A DNA stretch of 64,000 nt from Mucilaginibacter sp. (GCA_028288025.1 JAQBOM010000003.1:1-64000); one strand, 5' to 3'. Counted from the first letter of the stretch, positions 17,500-27,383 are shown. Numbers and translations: made by a program. The notes: a model not told the origin generated them from the sequence alone.

Positions 17500-17862
17500 A
17501 TGGAGAAATTATCAAAACAAGAAGAAGAAGCCATGCAGGCCGTATGGCAATGCGGAGCAGGTTTTATTAAAGATTTTTTAGACCTGATCGAAGAGCCGAA
17601 GCCGCCTTATACCACCCTTGCTTCAACCATTAAAAACCTGGAGCGCAAGCACTTTGTAAAAAGCGAAAAACTGGGTAACTCCTACCGCTACGCCGCAACG
17701 ATACACGAAGAAGAATACAAAAAGAAATTTATGAGCGGCTTTGTGAACGACTACTTCCAAAACTCATATAAAGACCTGGTCACCTTTTTCGCTAACGAAA
17801 AAAAGATCAGCGCCGGCGAACTAAAAGAGATTATTAAATTGATTGAAAACCGTAAATCATAA
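17500..17862 (+). CDS. BlaI/MecI/CopY-family transcriptional repressor
   Basis: The 120-residue winged-helix repressor starts MEKLSKQEEEAMQAVWQCG. The recognition region is PPYTTLASTIKNLERKHFVKSEKLGNS, followed by a dimerisation tail ending KLIENRKS. In this family DNA binding is relieved when the partner membrane protease signals cleavage. The frame is open from a TTG at 17452, but those codons overlap the operator, and the ATG at 17500 gives the canonical N-terminus. The M56 peptidase gene starts 4 bp after the stop, so the pair is one operon. Confidence 0.93.
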   Translation: MEKLSKQEEEAMQAVWQCGAGFIKDFLDLIEEPKPPYTTLASTIKNLERKHFVKSEKLGNSYRYAATIHEEEYKKKFMSGFVNDYFQNSYKDLVTFFANEKKISAGELKEIIKLIENRKS

Positions 17863-17866
17863 AGTC

Positions 17867-19726
17867 ATGCCAGCTTTGTTTATTTTCCTGCTAAAAGTAA
17901 ATATAGCCCTGCTGCTTTGCTGCGCGGGATATTACCTGGTGCTAAGGCACCTTACTTTTTACACGCTCAACAGGGTATACCTGGTTGCGGCTATATTATT
18001 TGCCAGCATTTATCCGCAAATAAACCTGTCGGGTTTTGTACAGCGGCACCAGGAGTTCACTAAACCCGTACAGGCGGTGGTCATTAACTGGCGGGCTCCG
18101 GCAAACGCTCTGATTAAACCATTTACGGAGCCTGATTACTGGCACTGGATGGAAGTTATTTTCTGGACAGGTGCGGCGCTGCTTGCCCTGCGGTTGCTGA
18201 GCCAATTATATTCATTGTTTAAACTGTACCGCAATTCAGTTCCGGCACAGATTCACAACCATCGGGTAAGGATACTGGATGGCGAAAATGGCCCTTTTTC
18301 ATTTTGGAAAAGCATTTATATTAACCCAAACAAGTACAAGGCCGCCGATTTAAAAGCCATTTTATTGCACGAGCAGGTGCATGTAAACGAGTGGCATACT
18401 GTGGATATCCTGCTGGCCGAACTGAGCACCATATTTTACTGGTTTAACCCTGGTGTGTGGCTGATGAAGAAAGCCGTACGTGAAAACATCGAGTTTATCA
18501 CCGACCGTAAAATATTAAACGGAGGAGTAGACGCTAAACAATATCAATACAGTTTAGTGAATGTAAGTTTTGCTGCATCGCCCCAAACGCTGGTGAATCA
18601 TTTCAATATATCAACCATTAAAAAACGAATAATCATGATGAACGCAAAAAGATCTTCGAAATTTAACCTTACACGTTATGCCTTTTTAGTGCCGGCCGTA
18701 GTGGTGTTATTGCTAATATTCAGCATCTCAAGGGCCGCGCTGGTTAAAAAAAACGCCCCATTATTTAAAATTGAAACACCAAAAATCCCGAGCAAAAAAA
18801 TTCAGGCTCAAATCGTTGCAGAAATTCCGGTACAAACGTCAGCAAAAGCTAAACAAATAGATTTGCCCGCACCCACAAGCGTTGGCGATACCATTAAGAC
18901 CGATAATGTGCTGATAAAAACATCCGGCAGCTCCGATTCATTAAATTATATAATAAACGGCGTAAAAGCCACCAAGGCTGAGTTTAAGGCACTTGACCCG
19001 GACCATATTTACGCGGTTGAAGTTGTTTCTGCCGAAAGAGCAAAGAAAATTTTTGACCAGCTTAATAACAACCACAGCGTATTATTCGTAACCACCGACG
19101 ATTCAGAATCCGGTAAAAAGTTCAAAGAAAAAATTGATGAACTGAATGATAACAGCTATACCCTGGCTTCCAAAGTTTCAACCTGGAATAGCGAGCCGGC
19201 CACTATGGCTTTGGCCGGAAAAGCCGAAGCGCTGAGCCTGACATTGCCACGCGCCAGATACCGCATTGACGCACGTAAAAAAGCACATACCCTGACCAAA
19301 GCAGGCGACAAATGGGTTATCACTGAAAATAATGAACCGTTGATCGTTCAAGAGTTCGCCGATTCGACCTATGTTCACGCAAAAGCCCTCAAAAATATTT
19401 TAAAAACTTATACGTTAAATAGCCATTTAAAAAAAGGGAAATTCGATACAATGTTTTATGCCACGCCAAGACATGGATTGACTTATACACCCAAAGCTTT
19501 GGTGGCTGGTAAATGGAATTTCAACAATGAAACCAATATCCGTCATCTTTCAAGCAAAATGATCATGATCGACGGAAAGGAAGCCTCGGAGAGCGACCTG
19601 AAAAAATTATCTGCTGCAAACATTGAAAGTATGAGCGTTAAACTGGGCGATGAAGTAACCAAACAATATGGAGAGAAAGCAAGAAACGGAATTGTATTTA
19701 TCGAAACAAAAAAGGCTTCACATTAG
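17867..19726 (+). CDS. BlaR1-type M56 membrane metallopeptidase with plug-like C-terminal repeats
   Basis: The protein has 619 residues. The N-terminal ~270 residues have membrane helices near 4-25, 32-52, 95-115 and 275-295. The zinc-protease motif HEQVH begins at His168, with ENIEFITDRKIL downstream, typical of M56/BlaR1. The C-terminal part beyond ~300 is not a penicillin-binding domain. It has segments of the form NGVKATKAEFKAL and DGKEASESDLKKLSAANIES, the last ending YGEKARNGIVFIETK. These resemble the TonB-receptor plug sequence (YGSRAANGVIIITTK) seen in the SusC protein of this window. The start at 17867 is preferred over an upstream TTG. The inducing signal is unknown. Confidence 0.85.
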   Translation: MPALFIFLLKVNIALLLCCAGYYLVLRHLTFYTLNRVYLVAAILFASIYPQINLSGFVQRHQEFTKPVQAVVINWRAPANALIKPFTEPDYWHWMEVIFWTGAALLALRLLSQLYSLFKLYRNSVPAQIHNHRVRILDGENGPFSFWKSIYINPNKYKAADLKAILLHEQVHVNEWHTVDILLAELSTIFYWFNPGVWLMKKAVRENIEFITDRKILNGGVDAKQYQYSLVNVSFAASPQTLVNHFNISTIKKRIIMMNAKRSSKFNLTRYAFLVPAVVVLLLIFSISRAALVKKNAPLFKIETPKIPSKKIQAQIVAEIPVQTSAKAKQIDLPAPTSVGDTIKTDNVLIKTSGSSDSLNYIINGVKATKAEFKALDPDHIYAVEVVSAERAKKIFDQLNNNHSVLFVTTDDSESGKKFKEKIDELNDNSYTLASKVSTWNSEPATMALAGKAEALSLTLPRARYRIDARKKAHTLTKAGDKWVITENNEPLIVQEFADSTYVHAKALKNILKTYTLNSHLKKGKFDTMFYATPRHGLTYTPKALVAGKWNFNNETNIRHLSSKMIMIDGKEASESDLKKLSAANIESMSVKLGDEVTKQYGEKARNGIVFIETKKASH

Positions 19727-19736
19727 TTATTACGAC

Positions 19737-19879
19737 CAGGCTGATTGAGTAGATTAGGTTATACCCCCGGTAATGCACGAAGCGTGTTGATAGTTAATAA
19801 TAAAGCAAATAATTAGCCTCTCACCCTCCCTATACCCTACCGGAATAACCTGACCAACTCAATCAACCTGATCAATCAA
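19737..19879. repeat. Inverted CTGATTGAGT-type repeat at a convergent junction
   Basis: The left arm (19737-19772) contains CAGGCTGATTGAGTAGATTA and then GGTTATACCCCCGGTA. The right arm (19839-19879), read on the minus strand, gives CAGGTTGATTGAGTTGGTC and then AGGTTATTCCGGTA, a close inverted copy of about 36 nt. The topoisomerase stop (19876-19878) is inside the right arm. About 65 bp lie between arms. Confidence 0.85.
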
Positions 19880-20961
19880 CTAGCTTCGGCCAGTTTTTCG
19901 TTTTCAAGTAGGTCGAGCAGGGCTTTCTCAGCCGTGTTTAATTCGGCTGTGTTAACATCTTTATTCTCATCTAATTTTTCGATATATTTAAATATCGTTC
20001 CGTCCTCGTAGCTTTTTATCACGGTAGGGTGCACATAATATTTTTTGCAAACGGTGCGTGTGTTGCCCAGGTTAAGCGCCACTTCATCCAGCACGTTCAC
20101 AATTTTTTTGCGGCATTCGGTTATGGTATCAAACTCGCCCGCTTCTTTAAAGGCATACAACGCGCTTACGCTGCCGGCCCAGGTACGGAAGTCCTTAGCG
20201 GTGAAGTCCTCGCCGGTAATTTCCTTTAGATAATGGTTTACATCGCCTGAGCCGACCGTACAGTGCTGACCTTCGGAGTTATAATACTGGAAAAGTTCCT
20301 TGCCGGGGATATCGCGACATTGCTGTACTAACCGGGCAAGCTTACGGCTATGCAACGCAACTTTATGATATACCCCCTTCTTCCCCTTAAATTCAAAATC
20401 AATAGCAGATCCTTCAATCTTAACATGCCTGTTCAACAGGGTGGTTAAGCCAAACGAACCATATAATTTTTTGTATGATTCATTCCCTATCCGGATGCTG
20501 GTTAATTCCATTAGCCGTACTACCAGGGCTACCACCTTATCGTGGTCAAGCTGGGGCCGGGTAAGGTCTTTGTCCACTTGCTGGCGTATTGACGGCAAAT
20601 GAGCCGCGAACAGCTGCATGCGGTAATACTTTGACTGGTTGCGGATCTTACCCCAGTCGGCGTGGTAACGGTATTGCTTTCTCCCCGCAGCGTCGGTACC
20701 GGTAAACTGCAAGTGCCCGTTTTCATAAGGCGATATCCACACGTTGGCGTATGCCGGCGGTATAACCAGCCTGTTGAACCGGGTTATTAAATCCTTGTCC
20801 TTTACAACTTTCCCCTCACTGTCGTAATAACTCCATCCCTTACCCGCCTTTTTACGGGTATATCCCGGTGTTGAATCGGACACATAACGCAGCCCTACGG
20901 CTTTCGCGGTTATGACCGGGTCGCGGCCTATCTTTTCCAGTTTTTTTAACAACCTGTTCAT
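19876..20961 (-). CDS. DNA topoisomerase IB (poxvirus-like)
   Basis: The 361-residue protein relaxes supercoils through a 3'-phosphotyrosyl intermediate. The N-terminal DNA-binding domain has VIPPAYANVWISP, GHLQFTGTDAAGRKQYRYH and the RNQSKYYRM segment. The catalytic domain has LTSIRIGNESYKK (catalytic Arg), GKKGVYHK and KDFRTWAGS. The C-terminal KKYYVHPTVIKSYEDG carries the likely nucleophilic Tyr in the YVHP context. Length is normal for bacterial TopIB. The last codons (EAS) border repeat DNA. It is convergent with the M56 gene and divergent from the aldo/keto reductase. Confidence 0.95.
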   Translation of the reverse strand: MNRLLKKLEKIGRDPVITAKAVGLRYVSDSTPGYTRKKAGKGWSYYDSEGKVVKDKDLITRFNRLVIPPAYANVWISPYENGHLQFTGTDAAGRKQYRYHADWGKIRNQSKYYRMQLFAAHLPSIRQQVDKDLTRPQLDHDKVVALVVRLMELTSIRIGNESYKKLYGSFGLTTLLNRHVKIEGSAIDFEFKGKKGVYHKVALHSRKLARLVQQCRDIPGKELFQYYNSEGQHCTVGSGDVNHYLKEITGEDFTAKDFRTWAGSVSALYAFKEAGEFDTITECRKKIVNVLDEVALNLGNTRTVCKKYYVHPTVIKSYEDGTIFKYIEKLDENKDVNTAELNTAEKALLDLLENEKLAEAS

Positions 20962-21320
20962 TGCAGCTACAACAAGGGTTTACCGGATAGGTTTTTCACG
21001 GAAAGGCTGCAGGATGCATTTAATTATAAATCAACTATTTATATTTGTACGACCACTTTTTATCGCAAGGCTGGTAATAAAAGCAAGGCCCGTTTTTGTG
21101 TTATGTTCGCTTTTGATGATACGCGAACACCCCGAACAGGCGCGAACACCCCCGAACACCCGCGAACACGCCAGAATATCACAGGGTAGCCCTGCTAATC
21201 CCACGTATTTGGAAGATTATCGCCAATCATGACCAAACATATTATCGCTTTATTTTACCCTTTCCTGACCGTTCTTAATACTCAAAATTTGAATTTTACC
21301 TCCATCAAAATCATCAACTT
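20962..21320. other. Intergenic region, topoisomerase IB / aldo-keto reductase
   Basis: This 359-bp divergent gap holds a -7-like TATATTTG at 21040-21047 (plus strand, 270 nt from the next ATG). It also holds a GC-rich tandem repeat at 21122-21171. An open frame across it (to 21232) has no family resemblance and I do not call it a gene. Confidence 0.5.
21122..21171. repeat. GC-rich tandem repeat (CGCGAACACCCCCGAACA-type)
   Basis: CGCGAACACCCCGAACAGG is followed by CGCGAACACCCCCGAACACC and a partial CGCGAACACGCC: about 2.5 copies of a 19-20-bp unit, itself made of two GAACA half-units. It is more GC-rich than its surroundings. Confidence 0.8.
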
Positions 21321-22346
21321 ATGAAATACAATTTTTTAGGCAATACCGGCCTGGTGGTATCTGAACTGTGCTTTGGTACCATGACATTTGGCGGAAAGGG
21401 CTATTGGGAAGCCATTGGTAAAATTCAACAGCAGGGCGTAAACGACCTGGTGAAAATGGCCGTCGGCTCCGGCATTAACTTTATCGATACCGCCAACGTT
21501 TATTCATACGGAGAATCGGAAAAATTACTGGGACAATCGTTAAAGGACCTGGCCATAAACCGCCACGAACTGGTAATAGCCACCAAGGTGCGCGGCCGCA
21601 TGAGCGAAGGATTAAATAATGTTGGCCTTTCACGCTACCATATTTTTCAGTCGGTCGACGAAAGTTTGCAGCGCCTGCAAATGGACCATATCGATATTCT
21701 GTATGTACATGGCGTGGATCCAAAAACACCGGTTGAAGAGGTCGTTCGCTCGCTGAATGATATCGTTTTAACCGGCAAGGTGCGTTACGTAGCCATTTGT
21801 AACTGGCCCGCATGGATGGTGATGAAAGCCATCGGCATTGCCAAACAGCATGGCTGGAACCAATTTGTGGGCATGCAATATTATTATTCGCTAGCAGGAC
21901 GTGACATTGAAAGAGAAATACTGCCCCTGGCCCTCGATCAAAACCTGGCAGTAATGCCATGGAGCCCGCTGGCCGGTGGTTTCCTTTCGGGAAAATACAC
22001 ACGCAACAACGAAAAAGCGGGTGATTCTCGCCGGGATACTTTCGATTTCCCGCCGGTTAATAAGGAAAAAGCCTACGATATTATCGACGTGCTGGCCGAA
22101 GTTGGCAAGTTGCACAATGTCTCGGTAGCAGAAGTAGCTTTAGCCTGGGTACGTCAGCAAAAGGGCATCACCAGCACCATTATCGGCGCCAAGAATATCG
22201 ATCAGCTGCAAGCCAATATCAAATCGACCGAAATTCAGTTAACCGAAGATGACCTGAAAAAGATCGACGATATAAGCGCTCTTCCAAAAGAATATCCCGG
22301 CTGGATGGTTGAAAGGCAATCTGCTGATAGGGAAATTAAGTCTTAA
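21321..22346 (+). CDS. Aldo/keto reductase
   Basis: The 341-residue cytoplasmic NADPH-dependent oxidoreductase has an (alpha/beta)8 barrel. It shows the family start NTGLVVSELCFGTMTFGG, the catalytic Asp/Tyr segment INFIDTANVYSYGESE, TKVRGRM with the catalytic Lys, the HGVDPKTPVEE His motif, and C-terminal STIIGAKNIDQLQANI for NADPH binding. It resembles the YakC/voltage-gated channel beta-subunit-like subgroup. Substrate unknown. The last codons (IKS) and stop lie at the start of a repeat arm shared with the convergent threonine aldolase gene. Confidence 0.93.
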   Translation: MKYNFLGNTGLVVSELCFGTMTFGGKGYWEAIGKIQQQGVNDLVKMAVGSGINFIDTANVYSYGESEKLLGQSLKDLAINRHELVIATKVRGRMSEGLNNVGLSRYHIFQSVDESLQRLQMDHIDILYVHGVDPKTPVEEVVRSLNDIVLTGKVRYVAICNWPAWMVMKAIGIAKQHGWNQFVGMQYYYSLAGRDIEREILPLALDQNLAVMPWSPLAGGFLSGKYTRNNEKAGDSRRDTFDFPPVNKEKAYDIIDVLAEVGKLHNVSVAEVALAWVRQQKGITSTIIGAKNIDQLQANIKSTEIQLTEDDLKKIDDISALPKEYPGWMVERQSADREIKS

Positions 22347-22420
22347 GTCCCGAGTCTTGAGTCCTGAGTCGTTATATTTAGGCTTTGGACTCAAGACTTA
22401 GAACTCAGTACTCAAGACTT
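22338..22420. repeat. Inverted AGTCTTGAGTCC-type repeat at a convergent junction
   Basis: The left arm (22338-22370) reads AAGTCTTAAGTCCCGAGTC and TTGAGTCCTGAGTC. The right arm (22387-22420), read on the minus strand, gives AAAGTCTTGAGTACTGAG and TTCTAAGTCTTGAGTCC. Both stop codons (22344-22346 plus, 22398-22400 minus) lie within the arms, only about 50 bp apart. The right arm also encodes the last residues (KVLSTEF) of threonine aldolase. Confidence 0.88.
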
Positions 22421-23411
22421 TCACTACGTATTCTACCTGCTCCGGGTGCACATCCAAATGCAATACAAAACGGATGCGGTTCGCAGCAGTTGGCAAGGCT
22501 TTTATACCATGTTCAGCAAGTTTTTGTGAAACTATCGCAGCGGGTTCAACAGTGTCAAACAATACCAGGTTAGTTTCGGCGGGCATAACTGCTGAAACCC
22601 ACGGACATTTTGCCAGTGCTTCTGCTAATATCTGCGCATGTGCGTGGTCGACCTTTAACCGCTCCACATGATGGTCGAGCGCGTAAATGCCGGCTGCGGC
22701 TAAAAAGCCGGCCTGGCGCATACCGCCGCCAAAAACCTTGCGCACACGGCGTGCATATTTTATCGTGTCTCTATCTGCCAGAAACACAGAGCCTACAGGG
22801 GCGCCCAACCCTTTTGATAAGCAAACAGAAATGCCGTCGAAATATTTACCGTAATCCACCGCCTTATCGCCGGTATGGGCCAGCGCGTTAAAAATACGGG
22901 CGCCATCCAGGTGGAGCTTTAATCCTTTAGCCTTGCACAACGTGGCAATGGGTTTTATTTGCTCAAGGGTATAGCAGCTGCCGCCGCCCCTGTTCACGGT
23001 ATTTTCCAGCACCACTAAACTGGTGCGGGGATAATGAATATTTTCGGCGTTGATCTCCGGCTCAATCATTTCGGCAGTGATGATACCGCGGTACCCATTT
23101 AGTAAGCGTGTGGAAACGCCCGAGTTAAAGGCAATCCCGCCGCCTTCGTAACGGTAAACATGTGCGGTTTGGTCGGCTATCAGTTCATCAAGCGGTTGGG
23201 TGAAACATTTGATGGCAATTTGATTGGTCATAGTGCCGGAAGGGCAGAAAATGCCGGCCTCCATGCCGAATATTTTGGCTGCTTTAGTTTCCAGCTCGTT
23301 TATACTTTCATCTTCACCAAAAACATCATCGCCTACTTTGGCACTCCACATGGCTTCCAGCATGCCGGGGGTTGGTTTGGTAACTGTATCGCTTCTTAGG
23401 TCAACTATCAT
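22398..23411 (-). CDS. ltaE: Low-specificity L-threonine aldolase
   Basis: This 337-residue PLP enzyme cleaves L-threonine or allo-threonine to glycine and acetaldehyde. Motifs: MIVDLRSDTVTKPTPGMLEAM at the start, GDDVFGEDES, GTMTNQIAIK, the LHLDGARIFNA PLP-aspartate region, and SVCLSKGLGAPVGS with the PLP-binding Lys. Length is normal. The final residues are encoded inside a junction repeat. The ATG at 23411 gives the family N-terminus. Confidence 0.95.
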   Translation of the reverse strand: MIVDLRSDTVTKPTPGMLEAMWSAKVGDDVFGEDESINELETKAAKIFGMEAGIFCPSGTMTNQIAIKCFTQPLDELIADQTAHVYRYEGGGIAFNSGVSTRLLNGYRGIITAEMIEPEINAENIHYPRTSLVVLENTVNRGGGSCYTLEQIKPIATLCKAKGLKLHLDGARIFNALAHTGDKAVDYGKYFDGISVCLSKGLGAPVGSVFLADRDTIKYARRVRKVFGGGMRQAGFLAAAGIYALDHHVERLKVDHAHAQILAEALAKCPWVSAVMPAETNLVLFDTVEPAAIVSQKLAEHGIKALPTAANRIRFVLHLDVHPEQVEYVVKVLSTEF

Positions 23412-23541
23412 AAATAAAAAATCGAAAGCCCAATTTTAGCGATTTTATTTGTTTTAACATGAACCGGCGACGAATTCCTGTCTTTTGCAATAAGTAATTT
23501 ACAAATTGACGGGATCTCGTTTCAATTCCGTTAAATAGTTT

Positions 23542-23549
23542 TAATTTTG
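23542..23549 (+). promoter_or_regulatory. -7 box of the cupin gene
   Basis: TAATTTTG matches TAnnTTTG and lies 24 nt before the cupin ATG. Confidence 0.45.
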
Positions 23550-23573
23550 AGTATACAATAAACCCTCACTTTT

Positions 23574-24005
23574 ATGAAAACCTACAAAGAAGAAATTACC
23601 ATAGGCCAACTAGGCGTTAATTTTTTACTTGACGGCGATGATACAAATAACCAGATGGTTGTATTTGAATGCGTTTTCCCGCCCGGAGCCAAAGTGCCGG
23701 TACCCCATTATCATGTGGGGGTAGACGAAATGGTTTACGGACTTGAAGGTACAGGAAGTTCGTACGTTGACGGCAAAAAAATTGATATTAGCCCGGGCGA
23801 CCATTGCTTTATCCCCCGGGGTGTGGTACATCATCATGATAATCACACCGGCGAAACAGTAAAAATGCTATGTGTACTTACACCTGCTTCGATAGGGCCG
23901 GCTTATTTCAGGGAAATGAGCGAGCTGCTGAAAGGCGGTGGGCCGCCTGATCGCGTAAAAGCGGCTGAGATCATGGCGCGGCACGGATTAATTGCGGCCG
24001 TTTAA
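23574..24005 (+). CDS. Cupin-domain protein
   Basis: The 143-residue single-domain cupin has conserved motif 1 around PVPHYHVGVDEMVYGLEG (two His and a Glu for a metal) and motif 2 around SPGDHCFIPRGVVHHHDN. The full metal-binding set is present, so an enzyme (dioxygenase, isomerase) or sensor role is possible; none can be assigned. The C-terminal helices (REMSELLKGGGPPDRVKAAEIMARHG) match the quercetinase-like cupin group. It probably has its own promoter. Confidence 0.88.
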   Translation: MKTYKEEITIGQLGVNFLLDGDDTNNQMVVFECVFPPGAKVPVPHYHVGVDEMVYGLEGTGSSYVDGKKIDISPGDHCFIPRGVVHHHDNHTGETVKMLCVLTPASIGPAYFREMSELLKGGGPPDRVKAAEIMARHGLIAAV

Positions 24006-24062
24006 ATTTTATTACATTTCTCTTATACAATAAAAACCTTCGGTAACTGTTATTGCTAAGTT

Positions 24063-24755
24063 ATGTACAGGCGGCTATTTCTTATTTTTTCATTCATCGT
24101 TATTGTTATTTCAGTTCACGCCCAAAAGTGGCAGCCCGGCCGCTTTACCGATATCAAAGGCAATGTTCAAACCGGGCTGATACACACGAATCCATCAGGC
24201 AAAGCGCCTATAAAAGATGAGGCATTCATTGAATTTAAAGAAGACAATAAAGCGGAACCGTTTAAATTAAGCGCCGGCGATCTGCGGTCGTTTATTGTCG
24301 GGAAAGATAGTTTTGTAGTGGCGCACGCCCCGCAAAATGAAAACTGGTCTAGAAGCGAGCTTGATTTTGTGAAGGTTGTGCTTGATGAACCGGTTAAACT
24401 ATATGCAGCTCAGGCCGGTTCGGGCAAGGGCCGCGGATTTGGCTTTTCGCCGGGCATATCAACCGGCATTGGCACAGGTGGCTACGGTGGTGGTTTTGGC
24501 GGGGCGCTGGGCGGCGGCTTATCTATCCCGATAGGCGGCCGCGGGGGCAGCGAAAAAACCACCTGGTACTTTGGCGAAAATACCGCTGAAATGAAACGCC
24601 TTACCAACGAAAATTTTGAAGATATAATGACCGACATTATGGGCGACGAGCCCGATGTGGTTGATAAAATTCGCAGTAAGGTTTATGTGCTTGGCAATAT
24701 TGATAAGCTTGTAGCCTATTTTAAACAAGTTACAGCATCACACAAAACCGAGTAA
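24063..24755 (+). CDS. Exported protein of unknown function
   Basis: The 230-residue protein has a clear signal peptide (FLIFSFIVIVISVHAQ, cut near residue 20). It starts mature with KWQPGRFTDIKGNVQTGLIHTNP, a beta-rich segment seen in many Bacteroidota secreted proteins, followed by a Gly-rich linker (about 125-162). The C-terminal helix resembles TRAP-like or DUF tails (EDIMTDIMGDEPDVVDKIRSK). No enzyme motif is present and I do not recognise a named family. It lies 57 bp after the cupin gene in the same direction. Confidence 0.75.
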   Translation: MYRRLFLIFSFIVIVISVHAQKWQPGRFTDIKGNVQTGLIHTNPSGKAPIKDEAFIEFKEDNKAEPFKLSAGDLRSFIVGKDSFVVAHAPQNENWSRSELDFVKVVLDEPVKLYAAQAGSGKGRGFGFSPGISTGIGTGGYGGGFGGALGGGLSIPIGGRGGSEKTTWYFGENTAEMKRLTNENFEDIMTDIMGDEPDVVDKIRSKVYVLGNIDKLVAYFKQVTASHKTE

Positions 24756-24804
24756 TTTTTGTTGCTTTGTAACGGCGTATTTATACAAGTCACACCCCTG
24801 TTTC

Positions 24805-25206
24805 ATGACAAAATTTGAAAGTAAAGTAAATATATCCTGCCCGGTAAACGAGGTCTACAGTTTTTTGGCCGACATGAATAATCACCGGCAACTGATGCCC
24901 GACGAAGTACTTGATTGGACATCAAACGTTGATGAAGCCAGTTTCGGAATCAAAAACATGGTAAAGCTTAGCCTTAAAGTTGCGGTCCGGGTTGAGAACC
25001 AGGAAATACGGATCGTTCCCGCAGTTAAAGCGCCTTTTGATGTCCTGCTTAGATGGAGTTTGTCGCCTGCCGGCGATGGCACTGAAGCCATATTTACCAT
25101 TGAAGCCGATCTGAACATGATGATGAAAATGATGGCTTCGGGCCCCTTAAAAAAACTGGTCGACCAGGAAACGCACTTACTGGCATCCGTATTAAACCAA
25201 TCCTAG
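24805..25206 (+). CDS. SRPBCC-fold (START/polyketide-cyclase-like) protein
   Basis: The 133-residue protein has the SRPBCC pattern: KFESKVNISCPVNEVYSFLADMNNHRQLMPD at the N-terminus, an alternating beta-sheet middle (LKVAVRVENQEIRIVP, VLLRWSLSP), and a long C-terminal helix (LKKLVDQETHLLASVLNQS). The fold binds hydrophobic ligands. No catalytic residues can be named. It may be co-transcribed with the upstream gene (49-bp gap). Confidence 0.82.
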   Translation: MTKFESKVNISCPVNEVYSFLADMNNHRQLMPDEVLDWTSNVDEASFGIKNMVKLSLKVAVRVENQEIRIVPAVKAPFDVLLRWSLSPAGDGTEAIFTIEADLNMMMKMMASGPLKKLVDQETHLLASVLNQS

Positions 25207-25232
25207 CCTTTTTTCCGGTCATAAACAGGTAA

Positions 25233-26930
<1,698 letters not shown>

Positions 26931-26936
26931 GATTTT

Positions 26937-26980
26937 ATTTCGGATGTCGGATTTTCGTCCCGATAACTATCGGGATCGTA
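26937..26980. repeat. Dispersed palindrome element, copy 3
   Basis: TTTCGGATGTCGGATTTTCG is followed by TCCCGATAACTATCGGGA (26958-26975, near-perfect palindrome) and TCGTATTTATTT. It matches copy 2 at 14930 almost base for base over its left half. Downstream, 27003-27028 holds three GACTTT-type repeats. Confidence 0.75.
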
Positions 26981-27066
26981 TTTATTTAAGAAATGCATCC
27001 CTCGGACTTTACTGACTTTCCCGACTTTCCAAAAATTTCCGTTTATTTGCAACCCCAAACAAAAAC

Positions 27067-27139
27067 GACTTGGTAGCTCAGCTGGTAGAGCAACTGACTC
27101 TTAATCAGTGGGTCGAGAGTTCGATCCTCTCCCAGGTCA
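27067..27139 (+). tRNA. tRNA-Lys (anticodon CTT)
   Basis: The 73-nt cloverleaf is complete. Acceptor GACTTGG pairs with CCAGGTC with one G-T pair; the D arm has AGCTCAGCTGGTAGAGC; the anticodon stem ACTGA/TCAGT encloses loop CTCTTAA with anticodon CTT; the T arm has GTTCGATCC. The discriminator is A, and the CCA end is not encoded. Confidence 0.96.
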
Positions 27140-27141
27140 CG

Positions 27142-27177
27142 AAAGCACAGTAGTACTCAATATTACTGTGCTTTTTT
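27142..27177 (+). terminator. Rho-independent terminator of tRNA-Lys
   Basis: AAGCACAGTA pairs with TTACTGTGCTT with one bulge across an ~10-nt loop and is followed by six T, directly after the tRNA. Confidence 0.88.
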
Positions 27178-27383
27178 ATGAAATATTTTATAACGAACCT
27201 GTCTTATTTCGCAAAAACCATTTGCTAGCCAAAGGCATGCCCCCTTTTCTGCGGCAATACAGGCGATTGTAATTCTGAAGTTGCTGATTGATAGCAGGGT
27301 CATCCCATTTATTAGCAGCAGTACATTTACCGATAGTTGTGTAAGGGAATTTTGAGTAGCTTTAGCATAAAAAGCTGCTTGCG

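Noticed and set aside
17500..19726. Beta-lactam resistance operon
   Set aside because: BlaI/BlaR1-type genes are present, but the sensor lacks a penicillin-binding domain and no beta-lactamase gene follows.
20912..21232. 106-codon frame across the topoisomerase start and downstream gap
   Set aside because: It overlaps the topoisomerase N-terminus on the opposite strand and its tail is read from a GC-rich tandem repeat; no homology pattern seen.
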